A stretch of DNA of 31,574 nucleotides, from assembly GCA_017518785.1 (NCBI GenBank), contig JAFWUA010000159.1, forward strand, positions 1 to 31,574. Reading direction: 5' to 3'. This document shows, piece by piece, positions 8,440-16,650 of the stretch. How positions within the stretch are numbered: the stretch's first letter is position 1; each line of letters opens with the position of its first letter. The notes under the pieces are model-generated. The model saw only the letters and a list, made by a program, of their open reading frames with translations, made no database searches and was not told where the DNA came from. This DNA is from Neisseriaceae bacterium (lineage in GTDB: Bacteria > Pseudomonadota > Gammaproteobacteria > Burkholderiales > Neisseriaceae). The translations under genes and the position numbers were made by a program.

Positions 8440-9891
8440 ATGAATACTCAACTTACATTAAAACAATGTAGTGACTTATTACAACATAAAAAAACATCTG
8501 CGGTTGAATTGGCACAAACCTATTTATCCGCAATTGAACAAAAAAATCCAAGTATCAATGCCTATATTACTTTGGATAAAGAAAAAACTTTAAACGATGC
8601 ACGTATTGCAGATGAGCGTCTTGCTAATGGTTCCGGCAGTCTTTTAACAGGAGTTCCGATTGCTTATAAGGATATTTTCTGTCATCAAGGTTGGAGAAGT
8701 GCTTGTTCTTCCAAGATGTTGGATAACTTTATCTCGCCTTATACTGCAACGGTGGTGCAAAATTTAGTCAATGAGGGCATGGTTACTTTGGGACGTGCCA
8801 ATATGGACGAATTTGCTATGGGCTCAACCACCGAATCTTCGTTTTATGGCATCACTCGTAATCCTTGGAAAACCGAACATTTACCAGGTGGGTCATCAGG
8901 CGGTTCGGCGGCAGTAGTGGCAGCTCGCCTTGCTCCTTGTGCTTTGGGTAGTGATACTGGTGGCTCGATTCGCCAACCGGCATCTCATTGTGGTATTACA
9001 GGTTTAAAACCAACTTATGGTGTGGTTTCTCGTTTTGGCATGGTAGCGTATGCGTCCAGTTTCGATCAAGCAGGACCGATGGCACAAACAGCCGAAGATT
9101 GTGCTTTATTACTCAATGCTATGGCAGGATTTGATCCTAACGATTCCACATCAGTGGAACGTGAAAAAGAAGATTACACACGAGAATTAAATCAATTGTT
9201 AAATGGAGTCAAAATCGGCCTGCCCAAAGAGTATTTTGGTGAAGGTTGTGAGACGGAAGTACAAAAAAACATTCAAAATGTTATTGAGTTATTAAAAAAA
9301 TTAGGTGTTGAATTTATAGATATTAGCTTACCTAATACCGAATTGAGCATTCCAGCCTATTACGTATTAGCCTGTGCCGAAGCCAGCACTAACTTATCGC
9401 GTTTTGACGGTGTGCGTTATGGTTACCGTACGTCAGAATACAAAGATTTGGAAGAAATGTACTGCAAAACACGAGCCGAAGGCTTTGGCGAAGAAGTAAA
9501 ACGTAGAATTATGATTGGCACATACGTGTTATCGCATGGTTATTACGATGCTTATTATGTTAAGGCACAAAAACTACGCCGTATGATTGCTCAAGATTTT
9601 CAAAATGCTTTTGCACAATGTGATGCTATTTTAACCCCAGTTGCACCAACTGCTGCTCCATTATTAGGTAGTATCTCATCAGATCCGGTTCAAATGTATC
9701 TATCTGATATTTATACATTATCGCTAAATTTGGCAGGTCTGCCAGGTTTGTCGACACCGGCTGGATTTACGGCTAACGGCTTACCAGTTGGAGTGCAATT
9801 AATTGGCAATCATTTTAATGAAGCAAAGCTTTTGAATATTGCTCATCAAATTCAGCAAAACAGTGATTGGCACTGCCGGAAACCTGATTGA
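8440..9891 (+). CDS. gatA: Asp-tRNA(Asn)/Glu-tRNA(Gln) amidotransferase subunit A
   Basis: GatA is the glutaminase subunit that supplies ammonia to GatB. It has 483 residues. The amidase-signature catalytic elements are visible: Lys in GVPIAYKDIF (about residue 77), the cis-Ser in LPGGSSGGSAAVVAARLAP (about 152) and the nucleophile Ser in LGSDTGGSIRQPAS (about 176). MDEFAMGSTTES and a C-terminal LPVGVQLIG block are also typical. The ending HCRKPD is partly encoded by a DUS variant at 9870-9881, and another at 8631-8642 encodes GSGSL. gatB is not next to it; the following gene is unrelated, so GatB must be encoded elsewhere if the complex is functional. Confidence 0.95.
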   Translation: MNTQLTLKQCSDLLQHKKTSAVELAQTYLSAIEQKNPSINAYITLDKEKTLNDARIADERLANGSGSLLTGVPIAYKDIFCHQGWRSACSSKMLDNFISPYTATVVQNLVNEGMVTLGRANMDEFAMGSTTESSFYGITRNPWKTEHLPGGSSGGSAAVVAARLAPCALGSDTGGSIRQPASHCGITGLKPTYGVVSRFGMVAYASSFDQAGPMAQTAEDCALLLNAMAGFDPNDSTSVEREKEDYTRELNQLLNGVKIGLPKEYFGEGCETEVQKNIQNVIELLKKLGVEFIDISLPNTELSIPAYYVLACAEASTNLSRFDGVRYGYRTSEYKDLEEMYCKTRAEGFGEEVKRRIMIGTYVLSHGYYDAYYVKAQKLRRMIAQDFQNAFAQCDAILTPVAPTAAPLLGSISSDPVQMYLSDIYTLSLNLAGLPGLSTPAGFTANGLPVGVQLIGNHFNEAKLLNIAHQIQQNSDWHCRKPD

Positions 9892-9930
9892 TTGTAATTT
9901 ACGTAATATCATTAAATACAGTAGTTAATA

Positions 9931-10008
9931 TTAAATAATATTACCCACTTGTTACTTTTGCTGTTATAATTAAATAATATTACCCACTTGTTACTTTTGC
10001 TGTTATAG
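9931..10008 (+). repeat. 39-bp tandem duplication with promoter-like -10 elements
   Basis: A 39-bp unit (9931-9969) is repeated directly at 9970-10008 with a single difference at its last base. Each unit ends in an extended -10-like sequence. The first is TGTTATAAT, a perfect TGnTATAAT at 9962-9970; the second, TGTTATAGAT, is imperfect and lies about 10 bp before the exporter start. No good -35 is visible, which suits extended -10 promoters. The duplication appears to have doubled, or moved, the promoter of the downstream gene. The duplication is certain; the promoter role is inferred. Confidence 0.85.
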
Positions 10009-10018
10009 ATTCAATATT

Positions 10019-10585
10019 ATGCTTGATGCCTTTTTTTCTTCCCTTGTCTTAATTTTTCTATCGGAAATGGGCGACAAAACTCAATTATTAGCCTTATTTT
10101 TAGCCGCACGTTTTCGTCAAAAATACGCCATAGTTTTAGGAATTTTGGTAGCAACTGTGGCAAATCATATCGTATCGGCTTGGTTGGGCGTATGGTTAAA
10201 TCGATTAATTGAAAATGGCATTTTGATATGGATAACCGGTATAGCTTTTATTGTTGTTGGTTTATGGTTATTAATTCCAGATAAAGATGATGAAAAACAA
10301 CAGAATATACGCTATGGTGCGTTTGTAACTACCTTAATTTTATTCTTCTTGGCAGAAATTGGCGATAAAACTCAAATTGCCACTGTGATTTTAGCGGTTA
10401 ATTATAACAGCGTATTAATTGTGGCATTGGGAAGTACCATAGGATTATTACTTGCTAATGCTCCTGTGATTTGGTTAGGCGAAAAACTTATGCAAAAAAT
10501 TCCAATTAAAGCCGTACATATTGCAGCTTGTGTTCTATTTTGTTTAACAGGAATATGGATTTTGTTAAAAACAATAATTACTTGA
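10019..10585 (+). CDS. UPF0016/GDT1 (TMEM165-like) family Mn2+/Ca2+ exporter
   Basis: This is a 188-residue inner-membrane protein with two homologous halves of three helices. Each half carries the family hallmark E-x-G-D-(K/R)-(T/S): SEMGDKTQ at about residues 15-22 and AEIGDKTQ at about 111-118. These acidic residues bind the transported cation. Bacterial members such as Vibrio MneA export manganese; others move calcium, so the ion is inferred. The start is the only Met that includes the first helix. No yybP-ykoY-like manganese riboswitch fits in the short upstream region, which instead holds the 39-bp tandem duplication. Confidence 0.9.
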   Translation: MLDAFFSSLVLIFLSEMGDKTQLLALFLAARFRQKYAIVLGILVATVANHIVSAWLGVWLNRLIENGILIWITGIAFIVVGLWLLIPDKDDEKQQNIRYGAFVTTLILFFLAEIGDKTQIATVILAVNYNSVLIVALGSTIGLLLANAPVIWLGEKLMQKIPIKAVHIAACVLFCLTGIWILLKTIIT

Positions 10586-10600
10586 TTAATTTGATTTATA

Positions 10601-10640
10601 AGTCTGCCGGAAATGTATATAAATAGCTTTCCGGCAGACT
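10601..10640 (+). terminator. DUS inverted-pair hairpin after the GDT1-family gene
   Basis: AGTCTGCCGGAAA and its inverse flank a 13-14 nt AT-rich loop, 15 bp after the stop codon. Only TTTGG follows, so termination may be modest. Position directly behind the gene is typical of DUS pairs acting as 3' hairpins. Confidence 0.6.
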
Positions 10641-10667
10641 TTGGTTAATACTTTTGTAATACTAAAA

Positions 10668-10799
10668 GAGATTCCTGCAAAACTCGTCATTCTGAATTTC
10701 ACGAAGTGAAATGAAGAATCTAACTTATTGTTTATAAAGATTCTTCGCTACGCTCAAAATGACGAGTAATAGAAAAAATCAAGTTTTGCAGGAGTCTCT
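10668..10799. mobile_element. MITE-like element, copy 1
   Basis: An element of about 132 bp with terminal inverted repeats: GAGATTCCTGCAAAACTCG on the left and the inverse of GAGACTCCTGCAAAACT on the right. Inside is a second, nested inverted repeat built from GTCATTCTGA and GAAGAATCT blocks, with a small TTTCACGAAGTGAAA hairpin in the left arm. TAAAA stands immediately outside both ends and may be a 5-bp target duplication. No ORF is present. It fills most of the 341-bp gene-free stretch 10586-10926, together with the DUS pair before it and a lone DUS (10809-10820) after it. Confidence 0.8.
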
Positions 10800-10839
10800 A
10801 AAAATATAAGTCTGCCGGAAAATTATTTACATAATAATT

Positions 10840-10869
10840 TTGATAAAAACGGTTTTGTTGTATTACAAT
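10840..10869 (+). promoter_or_regulatory. Candidate promoter of the ybjQ-like pair
   Basis: TTGATA (10840-10845) and TACAAT (10864-10869), each 5/6 to consensus, are 18 bp apart and lie about 58 bp upstream of the first YbjQ-family start. A strong AAGGAG ribosome-binding site follows at the expected place. Confidence 0.5.
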
Positions 10870-10926
10870 GGTTATTGAGTAGCCGATTTCTTGTGCTACA
10901 TATTTTTTACTTTTTAAGGAGTTTAT

Positions 10927-11244
10927 ATGTTGTTGAGTAATGTGGAAATTGTACCAGATCGCAAAGTAATCAAACATTTAGGTTTGGTGCAAGGTTCAAC
11001 GGTTAGAGCAAAACATTTTGGGCGAGATTTTATGGCAGGCTTAAAAAATATCGTTGGTGGGGAATTAGTAGGTTATACCGAACTTCTTAACGAATCTCGC
11101 GATGAGGCTATACAACGCATGGTTGAGCAAGCACATCATTTAGGTGCTAATGCTGTGGTAAATATTCGTTTTGCTACGTCAAATGTTGCAGCTGGTGCGT
11201 CAGAAGTATTTGCATACGGTACCGCAGTTTTATTAGAAGGGTAA
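10927..11244 (+). CDS. YbjQ/UPF0145 family protein
   Basis: A 105-residue soluble protein matching the YbjQ (UPF0145) family. It has an N-terminal strand segment (VEIVPDRKVIKHLGLVQGST), the conserved VRAKHFGRDFMAGLKNIVGGEL, the YTELLNESRDEAIQRM helix, GANAVVNIRFAT, and a terminal SEVFAYGTAVLL. These proteins are thought to assemble into rings and are sometimes annotated as heavy-metal-binding; the biochemical role is not established. The stop is followed after 2 bp by a second, membrane-anchored paralogue, so they are one operon and probably act together. Confidence 0.88.
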   Translation: MLLSNVEIVPDRKVIKHLGLVQGSTVRAKHFGRDFMAGLKNIVGGELVGYTELLNESRDEAIQRMVEQAHHLGANAVVNIRFATSNVAAGASEVFAYGTAVLLEG

Positions 11245-11246
11245 AT

Positions 11247-11711
11247 ATGGGTGCGATTCTTGGTATTCTTCTAACTGTCATTTTATTGGCAGTTGGTTAC
11301 TTTTTTGGTAAAAACATAGAGCAGAAGCATTTTGCCGAATTGTGGCGTAAGGAAAGAACATTATCGAATATTGTCGCTTTTTCTGCTAAACGTCCTCCAG
11401 AAAATTTTAGTAATACTTTTTTGGTAAAGGGCAGTGTGGTAGTTTCTTCTGATTATTTCAAACAGTTTTTATCTTCTTGGCGTTTGTTTTTTGGCGGACG
11501 TTTGCAAAGTTACGAAACTCTGTTAGAACGTGCTCGCCGTGAAGCAATCGTGCGAATGAAAGAAGAAGCTAATTGGGGTGGTGCTAATGCTATTTTTAAT
11601 GTTAAATTGGAGACTGCTGTATTGAGTGAGCAATCTAATAACAGCGATAGTGGTGGCATAATCGGTACTGTGGAGATTTTAGCCTATGGTACTGCTGGTA
11701 CATTAGTTTAA
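11247..11711 (+). CDS. Membrane-anchored YbjQ-like paralogue
   Basis: The 154-residue protein begins with one hydrophobic helix (about residues 3-21, ILGILLTVILLAVGYFFG). After a charged linker comes a divergent YbjQ-like domain from about residue 50: VKGSVVVSSDYFKQF, RLFFGGRLQSYETLLERARREAI, ANWGGANAIFNVKLET and the ending VEILAYGTAGTLV. Every block lines up with the preceding gene, so this looks like an ancient tandem duplication with a membrane anchor added. The anchor is not cleaved by any obvious signal-peptidase site. The function is unknown; the arrangement suggests that it tethers a mixed or paired YbjQ assembly to the inner membrane. Confidence 0.8.
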   Translation: MGAILGILLTVILLAVGYFFGKNIEQKHFAELWRKERTLSNIVAFSAKRPPENFSNTFLVKGSVVVSSDYFKQFLSSWRLFFGGRLQSYETLLERARREAIVRMKEEANWGGANAIFNVKLETAVLSEQSNNSDSGGIIGTVEILAYGTAGTLV

Positions 11712-11740
11712 GTGATTAATTGTTATTAGTTTGCCATGTT

Positions 11741-11784
11741 TTCCGGCAGTGTTTATTAATATAAAACACTGCCGGAAAGTTTTT
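11741..11784 (+). terminator. DUS-pair terminator after the YbjQ pair, facing lgt
   Basis: Two inverted ACACTGCCGGAA motifs (11741-11752 and 11767-11778), extended by T/A pairs, form a long stem with a short AT loop. GTTTTTT follows on the plus strand, making this the best intrinsic terminator among the DUS pairs in the window. It also lies at the end of convergent lgt, but lacks a T-tract in that direction. Confidence 0.8.
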
Positions 11785-12677
11785 TATGCTTTATTTTCTT
11801 TAATAGAATTAAATGGTTGAGATATATGGTCATTATTACGTGCCATGATAAACCAGATTAGAGCAATAATAGTCATGGGCAAGCTTAACCATTGTCCCAT
11901 CGACATATTCAATGATAATAATCCTAAATGACTATCAGGTTGGCGAGTAAATTCCACCAAAAATCGGAATATTCCATAACATAAAATAGACAATGCACCG
12001 ATTTGTCCAGTTGGACGAGATTTACTTGAAAACCACCATGATATAATAAATAAAACAATACCTTCTAATAATAGTTCATATAGTTGTGATGGGTGGCGTG
12101 GCAACATGCCATATTGTAAAAAGGCTTGTTGTATATTTATATCGTTCAATAACTGAACTGCTTGTTGGTCGGCAGCTTTTGCTTGGGGAAAACCCATTGC
12201 CCAAAATGCATCTGGATTGGTAATTCTTCCCCACAATTCGCCATTGATAAAATTGCCCATACGTCCTGATGCTAATCCTAATGGAATTAATGGAGCAACA
12301 TTGTCAGCTACTTGAGCAAAGGTAAATTTATGTTTGCGTGCAAAAATAAAAATTGCAATAAGCGATCCGATAAATCCACCATGAAACGACATGCCACCTT
12401 GCCAAATTTTGAAAATATCTATTGGGTGTGCCATAAAATAAGGGGCATTGTAAAAAAATACATAACCTAATCTGCCACCCAATATGATACACAAAATTCC
12501 CAAAGTTAATAGGTCGTCCAATTGCTCTTTATTGAAGATACTCAAAAATTTTTTGATGCGGTATCTTCCTAACGCCGAAAATAAAATAAATCCTACGATA
12601 TAACTTAATGCGTACCAATGAATAGATAAAGGACCAATGCTAACGGCAATTGGATTAAAATTCGGGTGAATATACAT
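11784..12677 (-). CDS. lgt: Prolipoprotein diacylglyceryl transferase
   Basis: Lgt transfers diacylglycerol from phosphatidylglycerol to the lipobox Cys of prolipoproteins at the inner membrane. It has 297 residues with about seven membrane segments. Diagnostic motifs are PLSIHWYALSYIVGF at the N-terminus, GGMSFHGGFIGS with the essential His, and the family signature GRMGNFINGELWGR with the catalytic Arg/Asn/Glu residues, then HPSQLYELLLEG. The ATG at 12677 gives the typical MYIHPNFNPIAVSIGP start. It is monocistronic and diverges from nth. Confidence 0.95.
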   Translation of the reverse strand: MYIHPNFNPIAVSIGPLSIHWYALSYIVGFILFSALGRYRIKKFLSIFNKEQLDDLLTLGILCIILGGRLGYVFFYNAPYFMAHPIDIFKIWQGGMSFHGGFIGSLIAIFIFARKHKFTFAQVADNVAPLIPLGLASGRMGNFINGELWGRITNPDAFWAMGFPQAKAADQQAVQLLNDINIQQAFLQYGMLPRHPSQLYELLLEGIVLFIISWWFSSKSRPTGQIGALSILCYGIFRFLVEFTRQPDSHLGLLSLNMSMGQWLSLPMTIIALIWFIMARNNDHISQPFNSIKENKA

Positions 12678-12901
12678 CTTAAATTTCTATAATTTATGTT
12701 GAATAAGGTGGCGGATTATAGCCTATTTGGTACCTTTGTTGTTCAAAGATAGCTATTTAACAATTTTTATAGTAGATTCAAGCCATAATTATCCTGTTTG
12801 TAGTTTACCTTGCCGTATTATCATCTATACTTTCGATGGGCAAAGCCACCTTGAATGCTTTTGAGCTTAACTGATTATAAATATTTCTGGCAGATTAGAA
12901 A

Positions 12902-13537
12902 ATGAATAAAAATCAACGACAACAATTTTTTCAAACCCTATCGCAACACATTCAAAATCCTACAACAGAGTTGAAATATCGCAATGAATTTGAACTTCTG
13001 GTTGCGGTGATTTTGTCGGCACAGGCAACGGATATTTCGGTAAATAAAGTAACACCTAAATTATTTCAGGCAGCTCCTACACCTGAAAAAATGGCAGCTT
13101 TGGGGGAGGAGGGCATTATTCCTTATATTCAATCGATTGGGTTGTATCGCAATAAGGCTCGTTACATTGCAGCGTGTTGCAAGGCTTTGGTTGAACAATT
13201 CGGTGGTTATGTGCCAAATAATCGCCGTGATTTAGAAAGTTTGGCAGGAGTTGGACGAAAAACTGCCAATGTGGTACTTAATACAGCATTTGGCGAACCT
13301 ACAATTGCGGTTGATACCCATATTTTTCGCGTAGCCAATCGCACGGGATTGGCAACTGGTAAAACAGTACTGGCAGTGGAACAGGAGTTACTGAAAAATA
13401 CACCGCAAGCCTTTTTAAAAGATGCTCATCATTTGTTGATTTTACACGGTCGCTATACTTGTAAGGCAAGAAAACCATTGTGTAATCAGTGTGTTGTGAA
13501 AGATTTGTGTGAGTTTGATGAAAAGATAGAGATTTAA
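12902..13537 (+). CDS. nth: Endonuclease III (DNA glycosylase/AP lyase)
   Basis: Nth removes oxidised pyrimidines and cleaves the abasic site. It has 211 residues, the normal size. The helix-hairpin-helix LESLAGVGRKTANVV contains the catalytic Lys at about residue 120, and VDTHIFRVANR the catalytic Asp at about 138, the same positions as in E. coli. Four cysteines in C-x6-C-x2-C-x5-C spacing at the C-terminus (CKARKPLCNQCVVKDLC) bind the 4Fe-4S cluster. The ATG at 12902 has only a weak ribosome-binding site (AGATTAGA). The gene is followed by a long repeat cluster. Confidence 0.96.
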   Translation: MNKNQRQQFFQTLSQHIQNPTTELKYRNEFELLVAVILSAQATDISVNKVTPKLFQAAPTPEKMAALGEEGIIPYIQSIGLYRNKARYIAACCKALVEQFGGYVPNNRRDLESLAGVGRKTANVVLNTAFGEPTIAVDTHIFRVANRTGLATGKTVLAVEQELLKNTPQAFLKDAHHLLILHGRYTCKARKPLCNQCVVKDLCEFDEKIEI

Positions 13538-13625
13538 TTTTTTAGATTAAAACCTTTGCAAAACTCGCCATTCTTTATTTTAGAGACTCCTGCAAAACCT
13601 ACTATTTAAAAATGAAACGCCGTAG

Positions 13626-13664
13626 GGTGGGTCTTCGACCCACCAACTCGACCGATAGGTCGAG
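13626..13664. repeat. Two adjacent perfect hairpins (GGTGGGTC and CTCGACC)
   Basis: GGTGGGTC-TTC-GACCCACC (13626-13644) and CTCGACC-GATA-GGTCGAG (13647-13664) are back-to-back stem-loops with 8- and 7-bp stems. Their high G+C stands out in the AT-rich surroundings. The first resembles a GTGGGTC palindrome dispersed in many bacterial genomes, Neisseriaceae included. Neither is followed by a T-tract. Confidence 0.75.
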
Positions 13665-13710
13665 ATAAAAATAATTAAAATTCAAATGATTGTAATTATT
13701 AACAATTTTG

Positions 13711-13841
13711 GAGACTCCTGCAAAACTCGTCATTCTGAATTTCACGAAGTGAAATGAAGAGTCTAACTTATTGTTTATAAAGATTCTTCGCTACGCTCAA
13801 AATGACGAGTAACAGAAAAAATCGAGTTTTGCAGGAGTCTC
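13711..13841. mobile_element. MITE-like element, copy 2
   Basis: About 131 bp, nearly identical to copy 1 over its whole length. Both terminal repeats are well preserved (GAGACTCCTGCAAAACTCG and its inverse), and the nested GTCATTCTGA/GAAGAATCT arms and central TTATTGTTTATAA are present. It lies inside an older, degenerate copy. No obvious target duplication. Confidence 0.8.
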
Positions 13842-13888
13842 GAATAATGACAAAATCGAGTTTTACAGTGGTTTCAAATATTAAACAA

Positions 13889-13925
13889 AGTCTGCCGGAA
13901 AGTATAAATTATTTTCCGGCAGACT
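13889..13925 (-). terminator. DUS inverted pair after pepN
   Basis: AGTCTGCCGGAA and its inverse are separated by 13 nt, 40 bp beyond the pepN stop. On the minus strand the hairpin is followed by TTGTTTAATA, a moderately T-rich tract, so it is a plausible pepN terminator. Confidence 0.6.
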
Positions 13926-13965
13926 AATCTTAATATAATCAATTTATATTGACTATAAAACTATA

Positions 13966-16617
13966 TTAACCATTAAGTATTTTATGCACAATTTCACTTG
14001 TGTCTTGTGATAGCTCTGGTAGTTGGGCAATTTTTTCTAATTCCTGTCGCATTAGATTGCGATGTGTTTCATCTAATTTAGGCAGTTTGGCAAATGCTTT
14101 GGTTAGACGTGCTGCCACTTGGCTGTTAAATTTATCAATCTTCACAATCACTTCACTGAATGCTTTGTAACCAGAACCATCTGCAGCGTGAAATTGTGGG
14201 GTATTGCGAGTGAATGTTGCCCAAAGTGCATATACTTTATTGGGATTTTCTAATGAAAATGCAGGATGTTGCTGTGCGGATAATATTTGTTGATATGCGT
14301 TTTTACAATGTGATGATGCAATTAGGGCAAAGTATTTATCTAATACTAATGGATTGTCATGGAATTTATCAGCAAAACTTTGCAACATTTGCATGCGAAT
14401 AGGCGAATCACTGTGATTAATCGCACGCAAAATGCCTAATCTTAATGTCATATCATCTTGTAATTCATTATATTCTTGCTGTAAATCATGTAGCATTTCT
14501 GGTGCAACACGAAATAGCAAGGTACGACATGTATTTAATAGGGTACGAACTCCGGCTATTTCGGCATTGTAGTTTTCGTATCGTTTAGGCAGACGTTGTT
14601 GCATATTTTGCATGCATTTGCTAATGGCAGTACGACAACCTTTGGCAATACTTTCAAATAAATTATCTCTTGCTAAAAATATTAGTAATGGATTAACCGG
14701 TGCTAATAAATCTAATAATTCTGATGTTTCCGGCAGACTTAACATCATGGCAGTAAATGCTGCATCGTGTTGTTGTGCTAATAGGTGATTGATGTTGCGA
14801 ATTAAATCGGCATGATCTGGTAAAACTGAACCTTGTTTCAAAGCGTTTAGATTGGCAATAATCGCCCGCCGATACAAGGTTTGTGCTGCGTCCCAACGTG
14901 AAAATTCATCAGTATCATGACTCATTAATATGTTGAGTTCTTCTTCTGTATATGGGAAGTTTAAATGTACTGGTGCTGAAAATCCGCGTAATAATGATGG
15001 GATAACAGGTTCGCATACGTTGTGTAAAACAAAGATTTGTTCTTTTTTGGTTAAGCACAAAACGGTTTCTTGCAATGGTTCTGAAAAAATAATATTGCCA
15101 TCAATATCGGCATCATCTATTACGCGAAAAGCTACTTCTTGACCATTGCGACTTAATAAACCGATTTTCAATGGCATAACCATTGGTAAATAATCTTTTC
15201 CGGCAGTGTTAGGAATATGTTGTTTAACTGTTAAGGTGTATGTGTTCTGATTAGTATCGAGTCTGCCGGAAACATCTAAAACGGGAGTTCCTGCTTGTGA
15301 GTACCACAAGGCAAATTGTGATAAATCTATATCATTAGCGTCTTCCATCGCATGTAAAAAATCATCACAAGTTGCAGCTTGTCCATCGTGGCGTTGTAAG
15401 TAAAGTCGCAAACCATCACGAAAACCTTTTTCACCTAAAAAAGTGTGATACATACGCACTACTTCTGCACCTTTTTCATATACGGTTAGCGTATAGAAAT
15501 TATCGATTTTTTCGTAGGAATCTGGACGCACAGGATGAGCAGTGGGAGAGGCATCTTCGGCAAATTGTGCACTACGCATTAATTTAACTTGATTAATTCT
15601 TCGTACTGCACGATTGGCTTGGTCTGACGAAAATTCCTGATCTCGAAAAACAGTTAAACCTTCTTTTAGTGATAGTTGAAACCAATCACGACAAGTAACT
15701 CGATTGCCAGTGTAATTATGGAAATATTCATGACCAATCACACTTTCAATTGCTTCAAAATCATCATCGGTAGCAGTGCTTTTATCTACCAATACATATT
15801 TGGTATTAAAAATATTTAAGCCCTTATTTTCCATCGCTCCCATATTAAAATCGCCAACTGCAACCACCATGTAAATATCTAAATCATATTCCAAACCAAA
15901 ACGTTGCTCGTCCCAACGCATAGCATTTTTCAAAGATTGTAAGGCAAAATCGGTGCGACAAATATTTTCCACTTCGGTATAAAAACGTAATTCAACGTGT
16001 CGCCCTGACATGGTGCGAAAAGTATCATGACGCATCGCTAAATCACCTGCCACTAATGCAAATAAATAACAAGGTTTAGGAAATGGGTCATGCCAAGTGG
16101 CAAAATGTCGCAATTCATCAAGTCTGCCGGAATCAATTTGATTACCGTTGGATAATAATACTGGGTATTGTTTTTGGTCAGCAGTGATGGTTACGGTGTA
16201 TTTAGTTAATATATCAGGGCGATCGAAGAAATAAGTTATTTTGCGAAAACCCTCTGCCTCGCATTGTGTAAATAAGCCAGCACCTGACGCATATAAGCCT
16301 GATAAACTCTTATTTCTATGTGGAAATAATAGCGTTTCAATTTCTAACACAAATGGTTGCGATGGAATATTTTTAAGAGTTAATTTTTCGTCCGACAAAA
16401 CATAATCACGATGTGGATTTTCATCAATTTTTACCGATAATAGCTTGGCAGAACCATCTAATACACATTCAGAAATGCCATCTTGTAAAGGGCGAATATT
16501 AATACGTGCTAGTACATGTACGCTTTGCTTGATAATCTCAAAAAATAATTCCACATTATCCACAGCAAACGGTAGCGGACGATAATCATGACGATAATGA
16601 ACAAGCGATTGCGACAT
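13966..16617 (-). CDS. pepN: Aminopeptidase N (M1 zinc metallopeptidase)
   Basis: PepN removes N-terminal residues from peptides in the cytosol. The protein has 883 residues, the length of gammaproteobacterial/neisserial PepN. The substrate-recognition GAMENKGLNIFN is at about residue 260. The zinc site HEYFH, with the downstream Glu in SLKEG, is at about 294-318, followed by the conserved HPVRPDSYEKIDNFYTLTVY region containing the transition-state Tyr. A good AGGAG ribosome-binding site precedes the ATG at 16617. Four DUS motifs fall inside (14728, 15198, 15260, 16121) and are read as SLPE, NTAGK, SGR and SGR, so the gene has absorbed them without harm. Confidence 0.96.
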   Translation of the reverse strand: MSQSLVHYRHDYRPLPFAVDNVELFFEIIKQSVHVLARINIRPLQDGISECVLDGSAKLLSVKIDENPHRDYVLSDEKLTLKNIPSQPFVLEIETLLFPHRNKSLSGLYASGAGLFTQCEAEGFRKITYFFDRPDILTKYTVTITADQKQYPVLLSNGNQIDSGRLDELRHFATWHDPFPKPCYLFALVAGDLAMRHDTFRTMSGRHVELRFYTEVENICRTDFALQSLKNAMRWDEQRFGLEYDLDIYMVVAVGDFNMGAMENKGLNIFNTKYVLVDKSTATDDDFEAIESVIGHEYFHNYTGNRVTCRDWFQLSLKEGLTVFRDQEFSSDQANRAVRRINQVKLMRSAQFAEDASPTAHPVRPDSYEKIDNFYTLTVYEKGAEVVRMYHTFLGEKGFRDGLRLYLQRHDGQAATCDDFLHAMEDANDIDLSQFALWYSQAGTPVLDVSGRLDTNQNTYTLTVKQHIPNTAGKDYLPMVMPLKIGLLSRNGQEVAFRVIDDADIDGNIIFSEPLQETVLCLTKKEQIFVLHNVCEPVIPSLLRGFSAPVHLNFPYTEEELNILMSHDTDEFSRWDAAQTLYRRAIIANLNALKQGSVLPDHADLIRNINHLLAQQHDAAFTAMMLSLPETSELLDLLAPVNPLLIFLARDNLFESIAKGCRTAISKCMQNMQQRLPKRYENYNAEIAGVRTLLNTCRTLLFRVAPEMLHDLQQEYNELQDDMTLRLGILRAINHSDSPIRMQMLQSFADKFHDNPLVLDKYFALIASSHCKNAYQQILSAQQHPAFSLENPNKVYALWATFTRNTPQFHAADGSGYKAFSEVIVKIDKFNSQVAARLTKAFAKLPKLDETHRNLMRQELEKIAQLPELSQDTSEIVHKILNG

Positions 16618-16650
16618 AAATACACTCCTAATTTACAAGTATTAAACTTG

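Larger units (their letters stand above)
13553..13875. repeat. Nested repeat cluster between nth and pepN
   Basis: This occupies most of the 428-bp gene-free stretch 13538-13965. The outer ends look like a decayed copy of the MITE-like family: ACCTTTGCAAAACTCGCCA on the left (from 13551) and the inverse form, AAATCGAGTTTTACAGTGG, on the right (to about 13875). Inside are a lone terminal repeat (GAGACTCCTGCAAAAC, from 13583), two perfect palindromes (13626-13664), and an intact element copy (13711-13841). The order suggests successive insertions into an older element. I see no ORF with coding character here. Confidence 0.55.
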
